64,000 nucleotides of DNA, taken from NCBI GenBank assembly GCA_020350825.1, contig CP070724.1, forward strand, positions 1,888,607 to 1,952,606, written 5' to 3'. Of this stretch, positions 8,711-19,718 are shown one piece after another. Both the position numbers and the translations under genes were made by a program. The notes beneath the pieces were generated by a model. The model was given only the letters and a program-made list of their open reading frames with translations, was not told where the DNA came from and ran no database searches. Numbering within the stretch: the stretch's first letter is position 1; each line of letters begins with the position of its first letter. This DNA comes from Thermoplasmatales archaeon. Its GTDB lineage: Archaea; Thermoplasmatota; E2; DHVEG-1.

Positions 8711-9661
8711 TTATACATTGAATTGGTTCATCAATGGATATCTATCCTGATTGTTTCCACCAGATATGTTATATGGAATATCCCCTATTCCATCACTATC
8801 ATTATCTAGACCTGTGTAATCATCCCAATAATTTCCAAAACTACCATTATCCCATTGATTAACGACATCATCGCGTGCGTTCCATTCACTATTTTGTTTA
8901 AATGTATTATAATATATAATGTTATTTCCTGCCCCACAGCATAAATACATCCCTCGTTTGTTCATAGCTACTATATTATTAAAAACCTTATTATTATCTG
9001 AAGCTTTTATTCGCATACCATAAAAATCACAATAAGAAACAGTGTTACCAAAAATGATATTAGTTTCTGAAACAGATAAATAAATGCCGTATAAACCACT
9101 TAATGATATGTTATTTTTTGAAATATTATTATTATCTGAGTGACGTGTAGCAATACCATACCAATTATTTGAAACAGTGTTCCAAGAAACATCATTATTT
9201 TTTGTATCCTCCCCGATATTGACACCTTTATAATTATTCAAGATGATATTATTTGAAATGGTGTTATATGACGCGTTGATGCTAATTCCTACTGTATCTG
9301 AATCAGTGGTACCAATACCAATTATTTTTAACTCTTTGATTGTACAGTTATCTGCCTCAATAAAAACTATATTATTTTGATTGATTTTATTGGTATTTTG
9401 AAAATCAATAATTGTTTTATCTTTGCTTGCACCTATGAGATTTATTGATTTGTTAATTATCAGTGTTTCATAATAAGTTCCATTATGTACAAAGATTGTA
9501 TCTCCATCAGATGCATCATCAATAGCTTTCTGTATTTGCGTATAATCTGCTCCTCCATCATCATCAACATAAATCAACTTTGGGTTCTCTTCAATGCACC
9601 CACTAAACATTACAATTAATAATAAAACTGTAAATCCTACTGTTAATATTCTTACTTTCAT
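8711..9661 (-). CDS. NosD-like beta-helix lipoprotein
   Basis: The 316-residue product has a lipoprotein signal (hydrophobic 6-20, lipobox FSGC with Cys22) and then a NosD/CASH beta-helix: IYVDDDGGADYTQIQKAID, DASDGDTIFVHNGTYYET, ISINASYNTISNN and further Asn-rich rungs. The end, NQWDNGSFGNYWDDYTGLD with DSDGIGDIPYNI, is the common C-terminal cap of NosD-like archaeal proteins. That tail differs from those of the two beta-helix proteins at 1-2458, so this is a different subfamily. It is probably anchored on the outer face of the membrane; the ligand is unknown. Confidence 0.85.
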   Translation of the reverse strand: MKVRILTVGFTVLLLIVMFSGCIEENPKLIYVDDDGGADYTQIQKAIDDASDGDTIFVHNGTYYETLIINKSINLIGASKDKTIIDFQNTNKINQNNIVFIEADNCTIKELKIIGIGTTDSDTVGISINASYNTISNNIILNNYKGVNIGEDTKNNDVSWNTVSNNWYGIATRHSDNNNISKNNISLSGLYGIYLSVSETNIIFGNTVSYCDFYGMRIKASDNNKVFNNIVAMNKRGMYLCCGAGNNIIYYNTFKQNSEWNARDDVVNQWDNGSFGNYWDDYTGLDNDSDGIGDIPYNISGGNNQDRYPLMNQFNV

Positions 9662-9976
9662 ACTTTTTACAATTCCGAAATAAATTCTTATCTTATAAGC
9701 CTACTTTTATTATAAATAATTAACTTATGATAAATCCATTTTAAATCGTTCCTTCCCTAAAAATATATATGATATCTCCTCACCACACAATAAATATATA
9801 ATCTAAAATCCTTATAATTTATGGTACAAAACTTTTATAATAAAATTTAGTACTAACGAAGTTGTTAAGTTATTTTAAATTTCGCTGAAATTTTTCATTA
9901 AGATCCCTCATTTTATTTGCTATGTGTTCGATAGTTATCACAATGTTGAAATAGAACTCACTATTACCCCCCCTTC
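9662..9976. other. Divergent AT-rich spacer
   Basis: About 315 bases between the divergent lipoprotein and MATE genes. It has several TATA-like runs (AATATATAATC near 9794, CTTTTATAATAAA near 9832) that could serve either gene. I see no ORF, hairpin or repeat of note. Confidence 0.4.
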
Positions 9977-11431
9977 GTGAACGACAGCGCTTTATTTAAA
10001 ACTGATACATTATCAAAGCTCGATATGCAAACTCAAGGTGTTAAAACACTACTTGGTGAACCAAAGAAAGCTGTCATTAAGCTTGCTATCCCAATGATAA
10101 TAGCAATGTCTGCACACACCATATATAATCTTGTTGATGCCCTATGGGTTTCCGGTTTTGGTGCAGATTTTTTTTCTGCAACTGATGTTCCAGATATTGG
10201 CACTGGTGCACTCGCTGCAGTTGGTTTTGTTCTGCCTTTTTTTATGATGATCATGTCAATTTCTACAGGAATTGGCATAGGGGGAGGATCTGCAATATCT
10301 AGACGAATTGGTGCTAAGGATAAAGAAGGCGCAGATAATATTGCAATACATTCGATCATAGTTATATTGTTAATTGCAATAATTTTTTCAATTCTGCTTT
10401 ATATTTTTGCAGATAGGATCTTTATTTCGATTGGCGCTGAGCAAACTGCTAACATGGCAATATCCTATGGTAGAGTAATTTTCGCTGGCGGTATTGTTAT
10501 ATTTTTCACAAATGTTGCATATGCAATTCTTAGGGGAGAAGGGGATGCAAAAAGAGCTATGTATGCTATGATGTTTGGCGCTGGTTTGAATATTGTATTG
10601 GATCCGATATTTATTTACATATTTGGCCTTGGTGTTACAGGTGCGGCTTATGCTACTGTTCTATCGATGGGTATAACTTCAACAATACTGATATATTGGT
10701 TGTTCTTCAGAAAGGACACATATGTATCATTCAAATTTCATGATTTCAAGTTCAGTAAAGATATTTTAAAGGATATTTTTAGGGTCGGTCTACCCGCATC
10801 ATTTCAACAATTATCCATGTCATTCACGATGCTTGTTATCATTATCATTATCAATATTGCGGGCGGCGGTGAAGATGGAGTTGCGATTTATAATACTGGT
10901 TGGAGAGTAGCAATGATTGCAATACTGCCTCTTCTAGGTTTAGCAACTGCTGTAACATCTGTAACGGGTGCGGCTTATGGGGCACGTTCATATGAAAAAT
11001 TAAACACGACATATATGTATGCTATTAAGATCGGTCTTATTATCGAAATCTTTATAGGAATAACAATATTTGTAATAGCACCTTTAATAACAGCAGTTTT
11101 TACAACGACTCCTGATGCAGTTAGAATTCAAAGCGATCTTGAAATTTTTTTAAAAATTACCTGTTTATTTTACCCGGGGGCTGCCTTTGGTATTGCATCA
11201 TCAGCTATGTTCCAAGGAACAGGAAAAGGAATTTACGCTCTCATTACAACCCTGCTAAGAACTATAGTACTTTCCATTGTTCTTTCATTGATATCCACCT
11301 ATTACTTTAACGCAGGGATCATAGGAATATGGTGGTCCCTAGTAACTGCTAATCTAATTGGATCAGTCATATCATTCGCATGGGGAAAGATTTACATTCA
11401 CAAACTCCAGATTTTAAGACAATCTACCTAA
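9977..11431 (+). CDS. MATE-family multidrug/cation antiporter
   Basis: A 484-residue membrane protein with about 12 hydrophobic segments and MATE hallmarks: LLGEPKKAVIKLAIPMII at the start, the IYNLVDALWVSGFG motif in TM1-2, GIGGGSAISRRIGAKD, a second-half repeat FRVGLPASFQQLSMSF, and TGAAYGARSYEKL. The family exports drugs or metabolites in exchange for Na+ or H+. The GTG at 9977 gives the longest product; the ATG at 10024 (MQTQGVKTLLGEP) is about equally likely, and neither has a clear SD. Length is normal for the family. The substrate cannot be told from sequence. Confidence 0.9.
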   Translation: MNDSALFKTDTLSKLDMQTQGVKTLLGEPKKAVIKLAIPMIIAMSAHTIYNLVDALWVSGFGADFFSATDVPDIGTGALAAVGFVLPFFMMIMSISTGIGIGGGSAISRRIGAKDKEGADNIAIHSIIVILLIAIIFSILLYIFADRIFISIGAEQTANMAISYGRVIFAGGIVIFFTNVAYAILRGEGDAKRAMYAMMFGAGLNIVLDPIFIYIFGLGVTGAAYATVLSMGITSTILIYWLFFRKDTYVSFKFHDFKFSKDILKDIFRVGLPASFQQLSMSFTMLVIIIIINIAGGGEDGVAIYNTGWRVAMIAILPLLGLATAVTSVTGAAYGARSYEKLNTTYMYAIKIGLIIEIFIGITIFVIAPLITAVFTTTPDAVRIQSDLEIFLKITCLFYPGAAFGIASSAMFQGTGKGIYALITTLLRTIVLSIVLSLISTYYFNAGIIGIWWSLVTANLIGSVISFAWGKIYIHKLQILRQST

Positions 11432-11470
11432 GGATAAATATTAAATCATTAAACGTTGATTATCGATATA

Positions 11471-11527
11471 GTGATGAACGAACCTTTTCTGAGCTTATAA
11501 GGCTATGATGAAGATCTTGAGTGCTGA
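11471..11527 (+). ncRNA. C/D-box guide sRNA, D guide fitting tRNA-Leu(CAA)
   Basis: All four boxes of an archaeal C/D sRNA occur in order with normal spacing: C GTGATGA (11471-11477), D' CTGA (11489-11492), C' ATGATGA (11505-11511), D CTGA (11524-11527). The guides are 11 nt (ACGAACCTTTT) and 12 nt (AGATCTTGAGTG). By the box+5 rule the D guide selects the C of target ACUCAAGAUCU, which fits an anticodon loop CUCAAGA, i.e. C34 of tRNA-Leu(CAA). 2'-O-methylation of that wobble base by an archaeal C/D guide has precedent (recalled, not checked). The D' guide would select a G in AAAAGGUUCGU, target unknown. It lies between convergent genes, where short guide genes are common. Confidence 0.85.
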
Positions 11528-11541
11528 AAAATCATTATCTA

Positions 11542-11988
11542 CTAGATATGCTTACTAAGCATATTGGCAATTTTCTCTAAAAAAACAGCGTCCTGAGTGT
11601 CAAACGCATCTGTAATATCAGAATCTATATCAATTTCTCCTATTATTTTATCATTCTTCTTTATTGGAACGACAATCTCAGATCGTGTTGAAGCAAAACA
11701 TGAAAGATATCGGTTATCTGTAGAAACATCAGTAACTAATTCAGTTTTACCAGTTTTGGCAGCAGCTCCACAAATACCTTTTCCTATAGGTATTTTCGTA
11801 TGTTCTGTAGGATGCATACCTTTCCAAGGACCAAGTATCAAATTATTTCCTTTTACGAGATAAATACCGATCCAGCTGTATTTAGCAAATTTTTCATATA
11901 GAAACTCTAGACAATTCTGTAACAAGTGAGAAGGATCGCTTTCCGAAATAATTTTTTTAATTTTCTGTTCTGCAATATCGTAATCCAA
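11542..11988 (-). CDS. GAF-domain protein, free methionine-(R)-sulfoxide reductase type
   Basis: The single GAF domain of 148 residues matches the fRMsr group: WIGIYLVKGNNLILGPW, IPIGKGICGAAA, YLSCFASTRSEIVVPI and IGEIDIDSDITDAF. Two Cys (in GICG and YLSC) lie where the family has two of its three redox Cys; the third, more variable one is not seen. The family reduces free Met-(R)-sulfoxide with thioredoxin. It starts 12 bases after the EndoQ gene's end and shares its strand only loosely. A general GAF sensor role is possible if the Cys pair is not catalytic. Confidence 0.75.
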   Translation of the reverse strand: MDYDIAEQKIKKIISESDPSHLLQNCLEFLYEKFAKYSWIGIYLVKGNNLILGPWKGMHPTEHTKIPIGKGICGAAAKTGKTELVTDVSTDNRYLSCFASTRSEIVVPIKKNDKIIGEIDIDSDITDAFDTQDAVFLEKIANMLSKHI

Positions 11989-12000
11989 AAAACATCACCT

Positions 12001-13230
12001 CTAATAATCCAAAAGACTTGTTTGTGTGTCTTCTGGACCTAAAGATACAGTAATTGCTTCTCCTTCCTTTGGAAGTTTTATTGTTCCGTATTGCCCCCCG
12101 CCACCTGGTTGAATGATGACTTTGTTTTCACGAAATGCTTGTATTGCCTCAGTAATAGCTGGCGCGGTAACCCTAGCAATATCATCAATATTTACATCAA
12201 GTAATACGTTTATCTCACTCCCAAACACAGATATTAGCTCATTCCATCGTTTAGTTACTGATTGTGTAAACGGGTTATGTTGCCCCACAGCTTTCGTAAT
12301 GATCTCAGCCAGGGGAATAAGATGAACATATAAAGGTCTGTGATCAGGATGTTGTAATTCTTTAAAGTTAGCTCTCTCATTGATTCTATCTTTTACTCCT
12401 TTCTTTATTCGTTTCCCGCATCTGCACTTCCATCGTCTTCGCTGTGCTTCTTCAAGCGTATAATGGGTATAACACGAGCTGCATGCTGACTCATGGTATT
12501 TACCTTCCTGAGGTGGCAAACCAACATTTAAAATAAGTTTATTTTCTCCTGTTCTAAGAATGGCTTTCTTAATTTCATCAAACGTAGCGTCGTTTACTTC
12601 GAATCGATTAAATTCTCGTGCTAACCTCACTGGATGTGGGCTATGGCAATCAGAATTGGTTAAAAATGTTAGGCGGTGTAATTCTTGTATTTTATCTGCA
12701 AAGTCAGTATCAGCACTAAGCCCTAACTCAACAAATGATACATAATCAGCAAGATCACCATAGCATTCCTTTAGAGAATCATAATATGCATACATGGCAG
12801 TCCATGGAGTAAACGCATGAGCAGGACCAATCAGGGCATCAACATCCCTTGCAAGTTCTGCTAGTTCCTCCCCATTCATGTCAACATTTGGCCTGCCATC
12901 ACTTTCAAGATTTTTTGATTTGGGCTTAATTCTTTCTTTGAAATCCTCAACGGTAGAAAAACTAGGAAAATACATCAGGTGATGAACTCTACGTAGACCT
13001 TCTATTTCGGTGCTGAGTATAAAACGTGGGCCATTAAACTCAAAAGTACCTTCTTCAACGACACTGCACTGTTTTATTTCTCTTATCCAACCACTATGCA
13101 AACAATCCCCGGTAGCTAAAAGCTGTATTCCTTTGAGAGGAGCTTTCAAAGAGAGTGATTCGATATTCATTTTTTCACTTGTAGCACCTGAAAAACGAGA
13201 ATGAATGTGCAAATCAGCGTTAATAATCAT
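12001..13230 (-). CDS. Endonuclease Q (TIGR00375 family), PHP-domain DNA repair nuclease
   Basis: The protein combines a PHP metal site (DLHIHSRFSGAT at 6-17, TGDCLHSGW, EIEG, GPAHAFTPW, NSDCHSPHP) with a Zn ribbon (CSSCYTHYTLEEA then WKCRCGKRIKKG) and a helical C-terminal part, the layout of EndoQ. EndoQ of Thermococcales nicks DNA 5' of deaminated bases (hypoxanthine, uracil, xanthine) and AP sites. I chose the ATG at 13230 because GAGGAG sits five bases before it; the upstream ATG at 13242 overlaps that SD. Length (409) is normal. It is next to the Met-sulfoxide reductase-like gene, a loose damage-repair pairing. Confidence 0.88.
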   Translation of the reverse strand: MIINADLHIHSRFSGATSEKMNIESLSLKAPLKGIQLLATGDCLHSGWIREIKQCSVVEEGTFEFNGPRFILSTEIEGLRRVHHLMYFPSFSTVEDFKERIKPKSKNLESDGRPNVDMNGEELAELARDVDALIGPAHAFTPWTAMYAYYDSLKECYGDLADYVSFVELGLSADTDFADKIQELHRLTFLTNSDCHSPHPVRLAREFNRFEVNDATFDEIKKAILRTGENKLILNVGLPPQEGKYHESACSSCYTHYTLEEAQRRRWKCRCGKRIKKGVKDRINERANFKELQHPDHRPLYVHLIPLAEIITKAVGQHNPFTQSVTKRWNELISVFGSEINVLLDVNIDDIARVTAPAITEAIQAFRENKVIIQPGGGGQYGTIKLPKEGEAITVSLGPEDTQTSLLDY

Positions 13231-13301
13231 AAAACTCCTCATTTCTTATATGCAGAAAACTGTTTTAGTATTAACGAATGTAAATATAGTTAAATCAATA
13301 T

Positions 13302-15062
13302 TTACTTTTCTTTCCTCTTCTTATCCTCTTCGGTTACGAGCTCTTCTAACTTTGGTTTTTCTTCAGGTTTCTCAGATTTATCCTTTATTTCTTTACGTTT
13401 TTTCTCAATGATTTTACTTTCGAAAAAGGATGTGTTAGCATTAAACTCCAAAAGACCAGATATGATCAGTATGATACCAGAAATAATGAGCAAATATCCG
13501 CCTAAACTAAAACCCCATTGCAGCTCTACCTGACCTTCGACTTCAGGAATTGAAACAATTTGTTGTCCTACAAAAGGAGATCCTGAAATAGCACCTATAA
13601 CTTCTCCAATATCTATGCTTGCATCACCAGTATCTGCAAAAGATTCAAATGGAATCGCACTCAAAGCTAATATGATAATAACTATTAAAATAATAGGTAT
13701 GAAAAGTCTGATTCCACGATATACATACTTTTTACCCAAATTTTTACTGTGCGCAACCCCTATTGAAGCGATTATGAGAAATAGTAGACTTATAGCAATT
13801 AAAAGTGAAAAGGGAACGGTAAATGAACCCATAGGAATAGTACCTGTTAAACCTGGAACTTGCACCTGAATACCATTTATTCCATCAATTGTCATCATAT
13901 TTGCCATACCATGAGTTTCATAACCACTAATTCCAATGTCGGTAGAAATTTCATACCATGGATTAATAAGTGAAAATATCGCAATGATTATACCAACAAT
14001 ACAAAGTATATTCCCTATACTCTTTGCATTAAGACCATCGATATAAAGCATTGAAAGAATTCGTGGGCCAAGACCTGTTTTTTTATGACGTCTATAAATG
14101 CGAAACAGAAGTACACAAAGAATCACAATAGTTAATATGATAAAAATAATAACAAAATTGTAAAGTATCAATTCCAAAATAAATATATTGTTGTCCGCCT
14201 GCACAAGACCATCTCCCCAACCAAGAGGATCACTCCACATAGCTCCATCTTCCCGAAACATAGGGCCATTTGGGCCGGCCTGCCCAAGAAGTGCTGCCTC
14301 TGCTGCCTTATCTTCAGTGGTACCATACTCTCCCCATCGACCTGCAAAATTAAGCCATGATTGATTCGTAAGCATAACGAGATTATAATCTGTTAAAGTA
14401 ATTATTTTCCCGTTATCTCCGACAAGGTCATTTGCAACTCCAACTACTCCCGAATATGATCGGAGATAATTTGCATGACTGCCACGTGAAACATATACAT
14501 TTATACTATCGCCATTTTTTTCCACTTGGTCCCATGTTGCTTTCTGTCCACCATGATGTTGACTGTACATAACATGCGTTGGTGTCCCAGCAGCGAGAAC
14601 AACCTGAACCATCTCCCAATCGCCTTCATGTTGATTCTGTGTTCCTTTATTAAAAGCATAAAACATCCAATATTGTATAATCGTTCTAGCACCAGTTGGA
14701 TATACACGAACATATACTGTATAGCCTATGGTATTCATTTTGCTCTGATAATCATTAATGATGTTATCATCACCCACTGAACCTATCTGGTTATCGAGAT
14801 AATGGTTCTCTGATGTATTCATTGCAATGCTCTCAGCAGTAGGTGAGGTTTCATAATTGTCAGAATCAACTTCATAGAGATACGAATTTTCAATATGATA
14901 TGATATATCAACAGGAAAACTTTTTTCATCTTTTTCAAAATAAAAGGTTGGGGCATATTGTTGTGCGATATCCTCATCAGCTGCATCAGCTATTTCGACA
15001 AAATTTCCAAATAATAGGGAAACGACAAAAATCGCAATAATAAATACAATTTTATATTTCAA
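13302..15062 (-). CDS. Membrane protein with extracellular VPS62-like domain
   Basis: The start is a TTG at 15062 with GGAGG five bases upstream, giving 586 residues; an upstream TTG at 15089 has no SD. A signal peptide (about 3-26, ending IADAADE) precedes a VPS62/DUF946-type domain with YWMFYAFN, QHEGDWEMVQVV, SQHHGG and VYVSRGSHANYL, the HEGDWE and SRGSHA motifs being typical. About five hydrophobic segments follow (near 300-330, 350-375, 430-450, 465-485, 555-575), then a Lys/Glu-rich cytoplasmic tail. VPS62-like domains are best known from fungi, plants and bacteria; the activity is unknown. Confidence 0.75.
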   Translation of the reverse strand: MKYKIVFIIAIFVVSLLFGNFVEIADAADEDIAQQYAPTFYFEKDEKSFPVDISYHIENSYLYEVDSDNYETSPTAESIAMNTSENHYLDNQIGSVGDDNIINDYQSKMNTIGYTVYVRVYPTGARTIIQYWMFYAFNKGTQNQHEGDWEMVQVVLAAGTPTHVMYSQHHGGQKATWDQVEKNGDSINVYVSRGSHANYLRSYSGVVGVANDLVGDNGKIITLTDYNLVMLTNQSWLNFAGRWGEYGTTEDKAAEAALLGQAGPNGPMFREDGAMWSDPLGWGDGLVQADNNIFILELILYNFVIIFIILTIVILCVLLFRIYRRHKKTGLGPRILSMLYIDGLNAKSIGNILCIVGIIIAIFSLINPWYEISTDIGISGYETHGMANMMTIDGINGIQVQVPGLTGTIPMGSFTVPFSLLIAISLLFLIIASIGVAHSKNLGKKYVYRGIRLFIPIILIVIIILALSAIPFESFADTGDASIDIGEVIGAISGSPFVGQQIVSIPEVEGQVELQWGFSLGGYLLIISGIILIISGLLEFNANTSFFESKIIEKKRKEIKDKSEKPEEKPKLEELVTEEDKKRKEK

Positions 15063-15312
15063 AGTCTCCTCCAAAAAAGTTAATCCCAATATATTATTTA
15101 ATTGTTACCAAAAAAAGTAAAAAATTTCATTGTGTAAGGTATTTCAATGGGTAATAATATCCCTTTAAAATTTATAGTTTTTTTACCTTCAAACAGTAAC
15201 ATTTATTAGCATCTACTCCATATGAATAATAACTAAATTTCAAGTTGGAGATGGGATAAAAAAATTCCTGAAAAAATTAGGCGAATTAGTGTATGTTTTC
15301 AATCATAAGTGA

Positions 15313-17235
<1,923 letters not shown>

Positions 17236-17245
17236 GTGACATGTA

Positions 17246-19711
17246 ATGACTGAAGATGAATCCGTTAAAAAAGAATACATTCGTGCGATTGAATCTGAGA
17301 TGAAACGTGCATTTATTGATTATTCAATGAGCGTTATAATGAGTCGAGCTCTTCCGGATGCACGAGATGGGTTGAAACCTGTCCATAGGCGAATTTTGTA
17401 TGCGATGAATGACATGGGTTTAATCCATGAAAAACCTTATAAAAAATCTGCAAGAGTTGTCGGTGAAACACTTGGTAAATATCACCCACATGGAGATCAA
17501 GCAGTCTATGATTCTATGGTGCGAATGGCACAAAATTTCTCTTTGAGGTATCCGCTTATTGATGGTCAAGGGAATTTTGGCTCTGTAGATGGAGATGCAG
17601 CTGCAGCTATGCGCTATACAGAAGCACGGATGTCAAAGATTGCAAAACTTATGCTTCAAGATATCGATAAAGATACAGTGGAATGGATTGATAATTTTGA
17701 TGGCTCATTAAAAGAACCTGTGATGCTGCCAGCCAAACTACCGAATCTGCTAATCAATGGAGCATCAGGGATAGCAGTTGGTATGGCAACAAACATGGCC
17801 CCACACAATATCTCAGAAGTAATAGAGAGTACTATTGAATTGATAGATAATCCAGAAATATCTCCCGCAGATTTGATGAATACTATCCAAGGTCCAGATT
17901 TTCCGACGGGTGGGATCATCTATGGAAAAGGGGGGATATTAAGTGCTTATTCAACAGGTAGAGGACTTGTACGCATTCGTGCACGAATGCATATCGAAGG
18001 AGAAGAAAAGAAGAAAATTATTGTAACTGAGTTGCCTTACCAGGTAAACAAATCAAATCTTTTGAAAAATATTGCAGAATTAGTAAAAAACAAAAAAATC
18101 GAAGGAATTTCTGATCTTCGAGATGAAAGTGACAGAAAAGGTATGCGCATTGTAATCGATCTAAAACGCGATGCTATTGAGGATGTCGTAACTACTCAAT
18201 TGTTTAAACATACTGACCTTCAGACAACATTTGGAATTCTGAACCTTGCTATAGTTAAAGGAGAACCAAAGATACTTACGTTAAAAGAAATCATTCAGCA
18301 ATATATTGAATACAGGATAGAAGTCATCACTCGCCGTACAACTTATGATCTTAATAAGGCTAAGGAGAAAATGCACATACTTGAGGGATTGATGATTGCA
18401 CTCAAAAACATTGATGAAATCATTAAGATAATCCGGGGAAGTAAACAACCTGAAGAAGCTAAAGAACAGCTTATGAAACGCTTTAATTTTTCTGATAAAC
18501 AAGTGAAAGCAATTCTTGATATGCGGTTACAAAAGCTAACCGGCATGGAAATAGAGGCTGTTGAACGGGATCATAATGAAACAAAACAATTAATAGAACG
18601 ACTGGAAGAACTTCTTAGCGCCAAACAAAACATCCTTAACGAGATTAAGCGAGAACTTCTTGAGATCAAAGAAAATTTTGGAGATGAACGTCGTACCGAG
18701 ATTGTTGAAGGCGAAATAGATATTGAGGTTGAGGATCTTATCCCTGTGCAAGATGTGGTTATAACTATTACTGACAGCGGTTACATTAAACGCATTCCAA
18801 CTGAAGCATACAGGACACAACATCGAGGTGGAAAAGGACTTATAGGGATGAAAACAAAGGAGGAGGACATCGTTGTTGACTCGTTTATCACCTCTACACA
18901 TGATAATATCATGTTTTTCACAAATCACGGAAAAACATTCTGGTTAAAGGGATATAAAATTCCAGAAGGGGGTAGACATTACAAGGGTAAAGCAATAATA
19001 AACCTCCTGCCACGGTTAGAAGAGGGAGAACTTGTAGAAACAGCTATACCAATTCATGAGTTTGACGATGAACATTACCTTGTATTTTCTACTAAAAAAG
19101 GCTTGATCAAAAAAACGGCTTTATCTGCATATAAGCATATTAGAGTTAACGGAATCAAAGCAATTAACTTAGATGAAGACGACGAACTTATTAATACCAA
19201 GTTATCAGATGGGAAACAAACTATTATGATAGCTTCAGCAGATGGCCAAGCATGTCGATTCGACGAAGGAGAAGCAAGGCCAATAGGACGTTCGACACGA
19301 GGTGTCCGAGGCATTCGTCTAAATAAAGGCGATAAAGTCGTTTCCATGGCAGTTGTAGGTGAAGAAGGGAATCTACTTACAATAACAGAAAATGGATTTG
19401 GGAAACGATCACCTATTCAACAATATAGAAAAACACATCGGGGAAGCAAGGGAGTAAGAACTATAATTACAAATGAGAGAAATGGGAAAGTTCTCTTTGT
19501 GCGAGAAGCAACTGATGAGGATGAAATTATGCTAGCAACCAAGAATGGGATGATAGTAAGGGTTCCTGTAAAGGATATTCGTATACAAGGAAGAAATACG
19601 ATGGGCGTTAGAATAATGAGACTTAATGAAGGAGACAAGGTCGTTTCTGTAGCAAAGATAATTGAAAGCAACGAAGAGGATGGAACAGAAGGAAATATCG
19701 AAGGGAAATAA
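17246..19711 (+). CDS. gyrA: DNA gyrase subunit A
   Basis: The 821-residue cleavage-religation subunit. The winged-helix region holds catalytic Y124 ([12 protein letters not shown]), preceded by [17 protein letters not shown] and GKYHPHGD. A coiled-coil tower and C-gate follow (about 330-500). The C-terminal beta-pinwheel carries the GyrA box QHRGGKG (about 526), which marks gyrase rather than topo IV, and repeats such as [14 protein letters not shown] and [14 protein letters not shown]. It is translated with gyrB. The next gene, topA, converges on it, so the two supercoiling enzymes sit side by side. Confidence 0.98.
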   Translation: MTEDESVKKEYIRAIESEMKRAFIDYSMSVIMSRALPDARDGLKPVHRRILYAMNDMGLIHEKPYKKSARVVGETLGKYHPHGDQAVYDSMVRMAQNFSLRYPLIDGQGNFGSVDGDAAAAMRYTEARMSKIAKLMLQDIDKDTVEWIDNFDGSLKEPVMLPAKLPNLLINGASGIAVGMATNMAPHNISEVIESTIELIDNPEISPADLMNTIQGPDFPTGGIIYGKGGILSAYSTGRGLVRIRARMHIEGEEKKKIIVTELPYQVNKSNLLKNIAELVKNKKIEGISDLRDESDRKGMRIVIDLKRDAIEDVVTTQLFKHTDLQTTFGILNLAIVKGEPKILTLKEIIQQYIEYRIEVITRRTTYDLNKAKEKMHILEGLMIALKNIDEIIKIIRGSKQPEEAKEQLMKRFNFSDKQVKAILDMRLQKLTGMEIEAVERDHNETKQLIERLEELLSAKQNILNEIKRELLEIKENFGDERRTEIVEGEIDIEVEDLIPVQDVVITITDSGYIKRIPTEAYRTQHRGGKGLIGMKTKEEDIVVDSFITSTHDNIMFFTNHGKTFWLKGYKIPEGGRHYKGKAIINLLPRLEEGELVETAIPIHEFDDEHYLVFSTKKGLIKKTALSAYKHIRVNGIKAINLDEDDELINTKLSDGKQTIMIASADGQACRFDEGEARPIGRSTRGVRGIRLNKGDKVVSMAVVGEEGNLLTITENGFGKRSPIQQYRKTHRGSKGVRTIITNERNGKVLFVREATDEDEIMLATKNGMIVRVPVKDIRIQGRNTMGVRIMRLNEGDKVVSVAKIIESNEEDGTEGNIEGK

Positions 19712-19718
19712 AAGATCT

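Noticed and set aside
17656-17919. Long antisense frames within gyrA, cdc48, acs and the topA genes
   Set aside because: They are shadows of highly conserved genes on the other strand; motif content supports only the listed genes.
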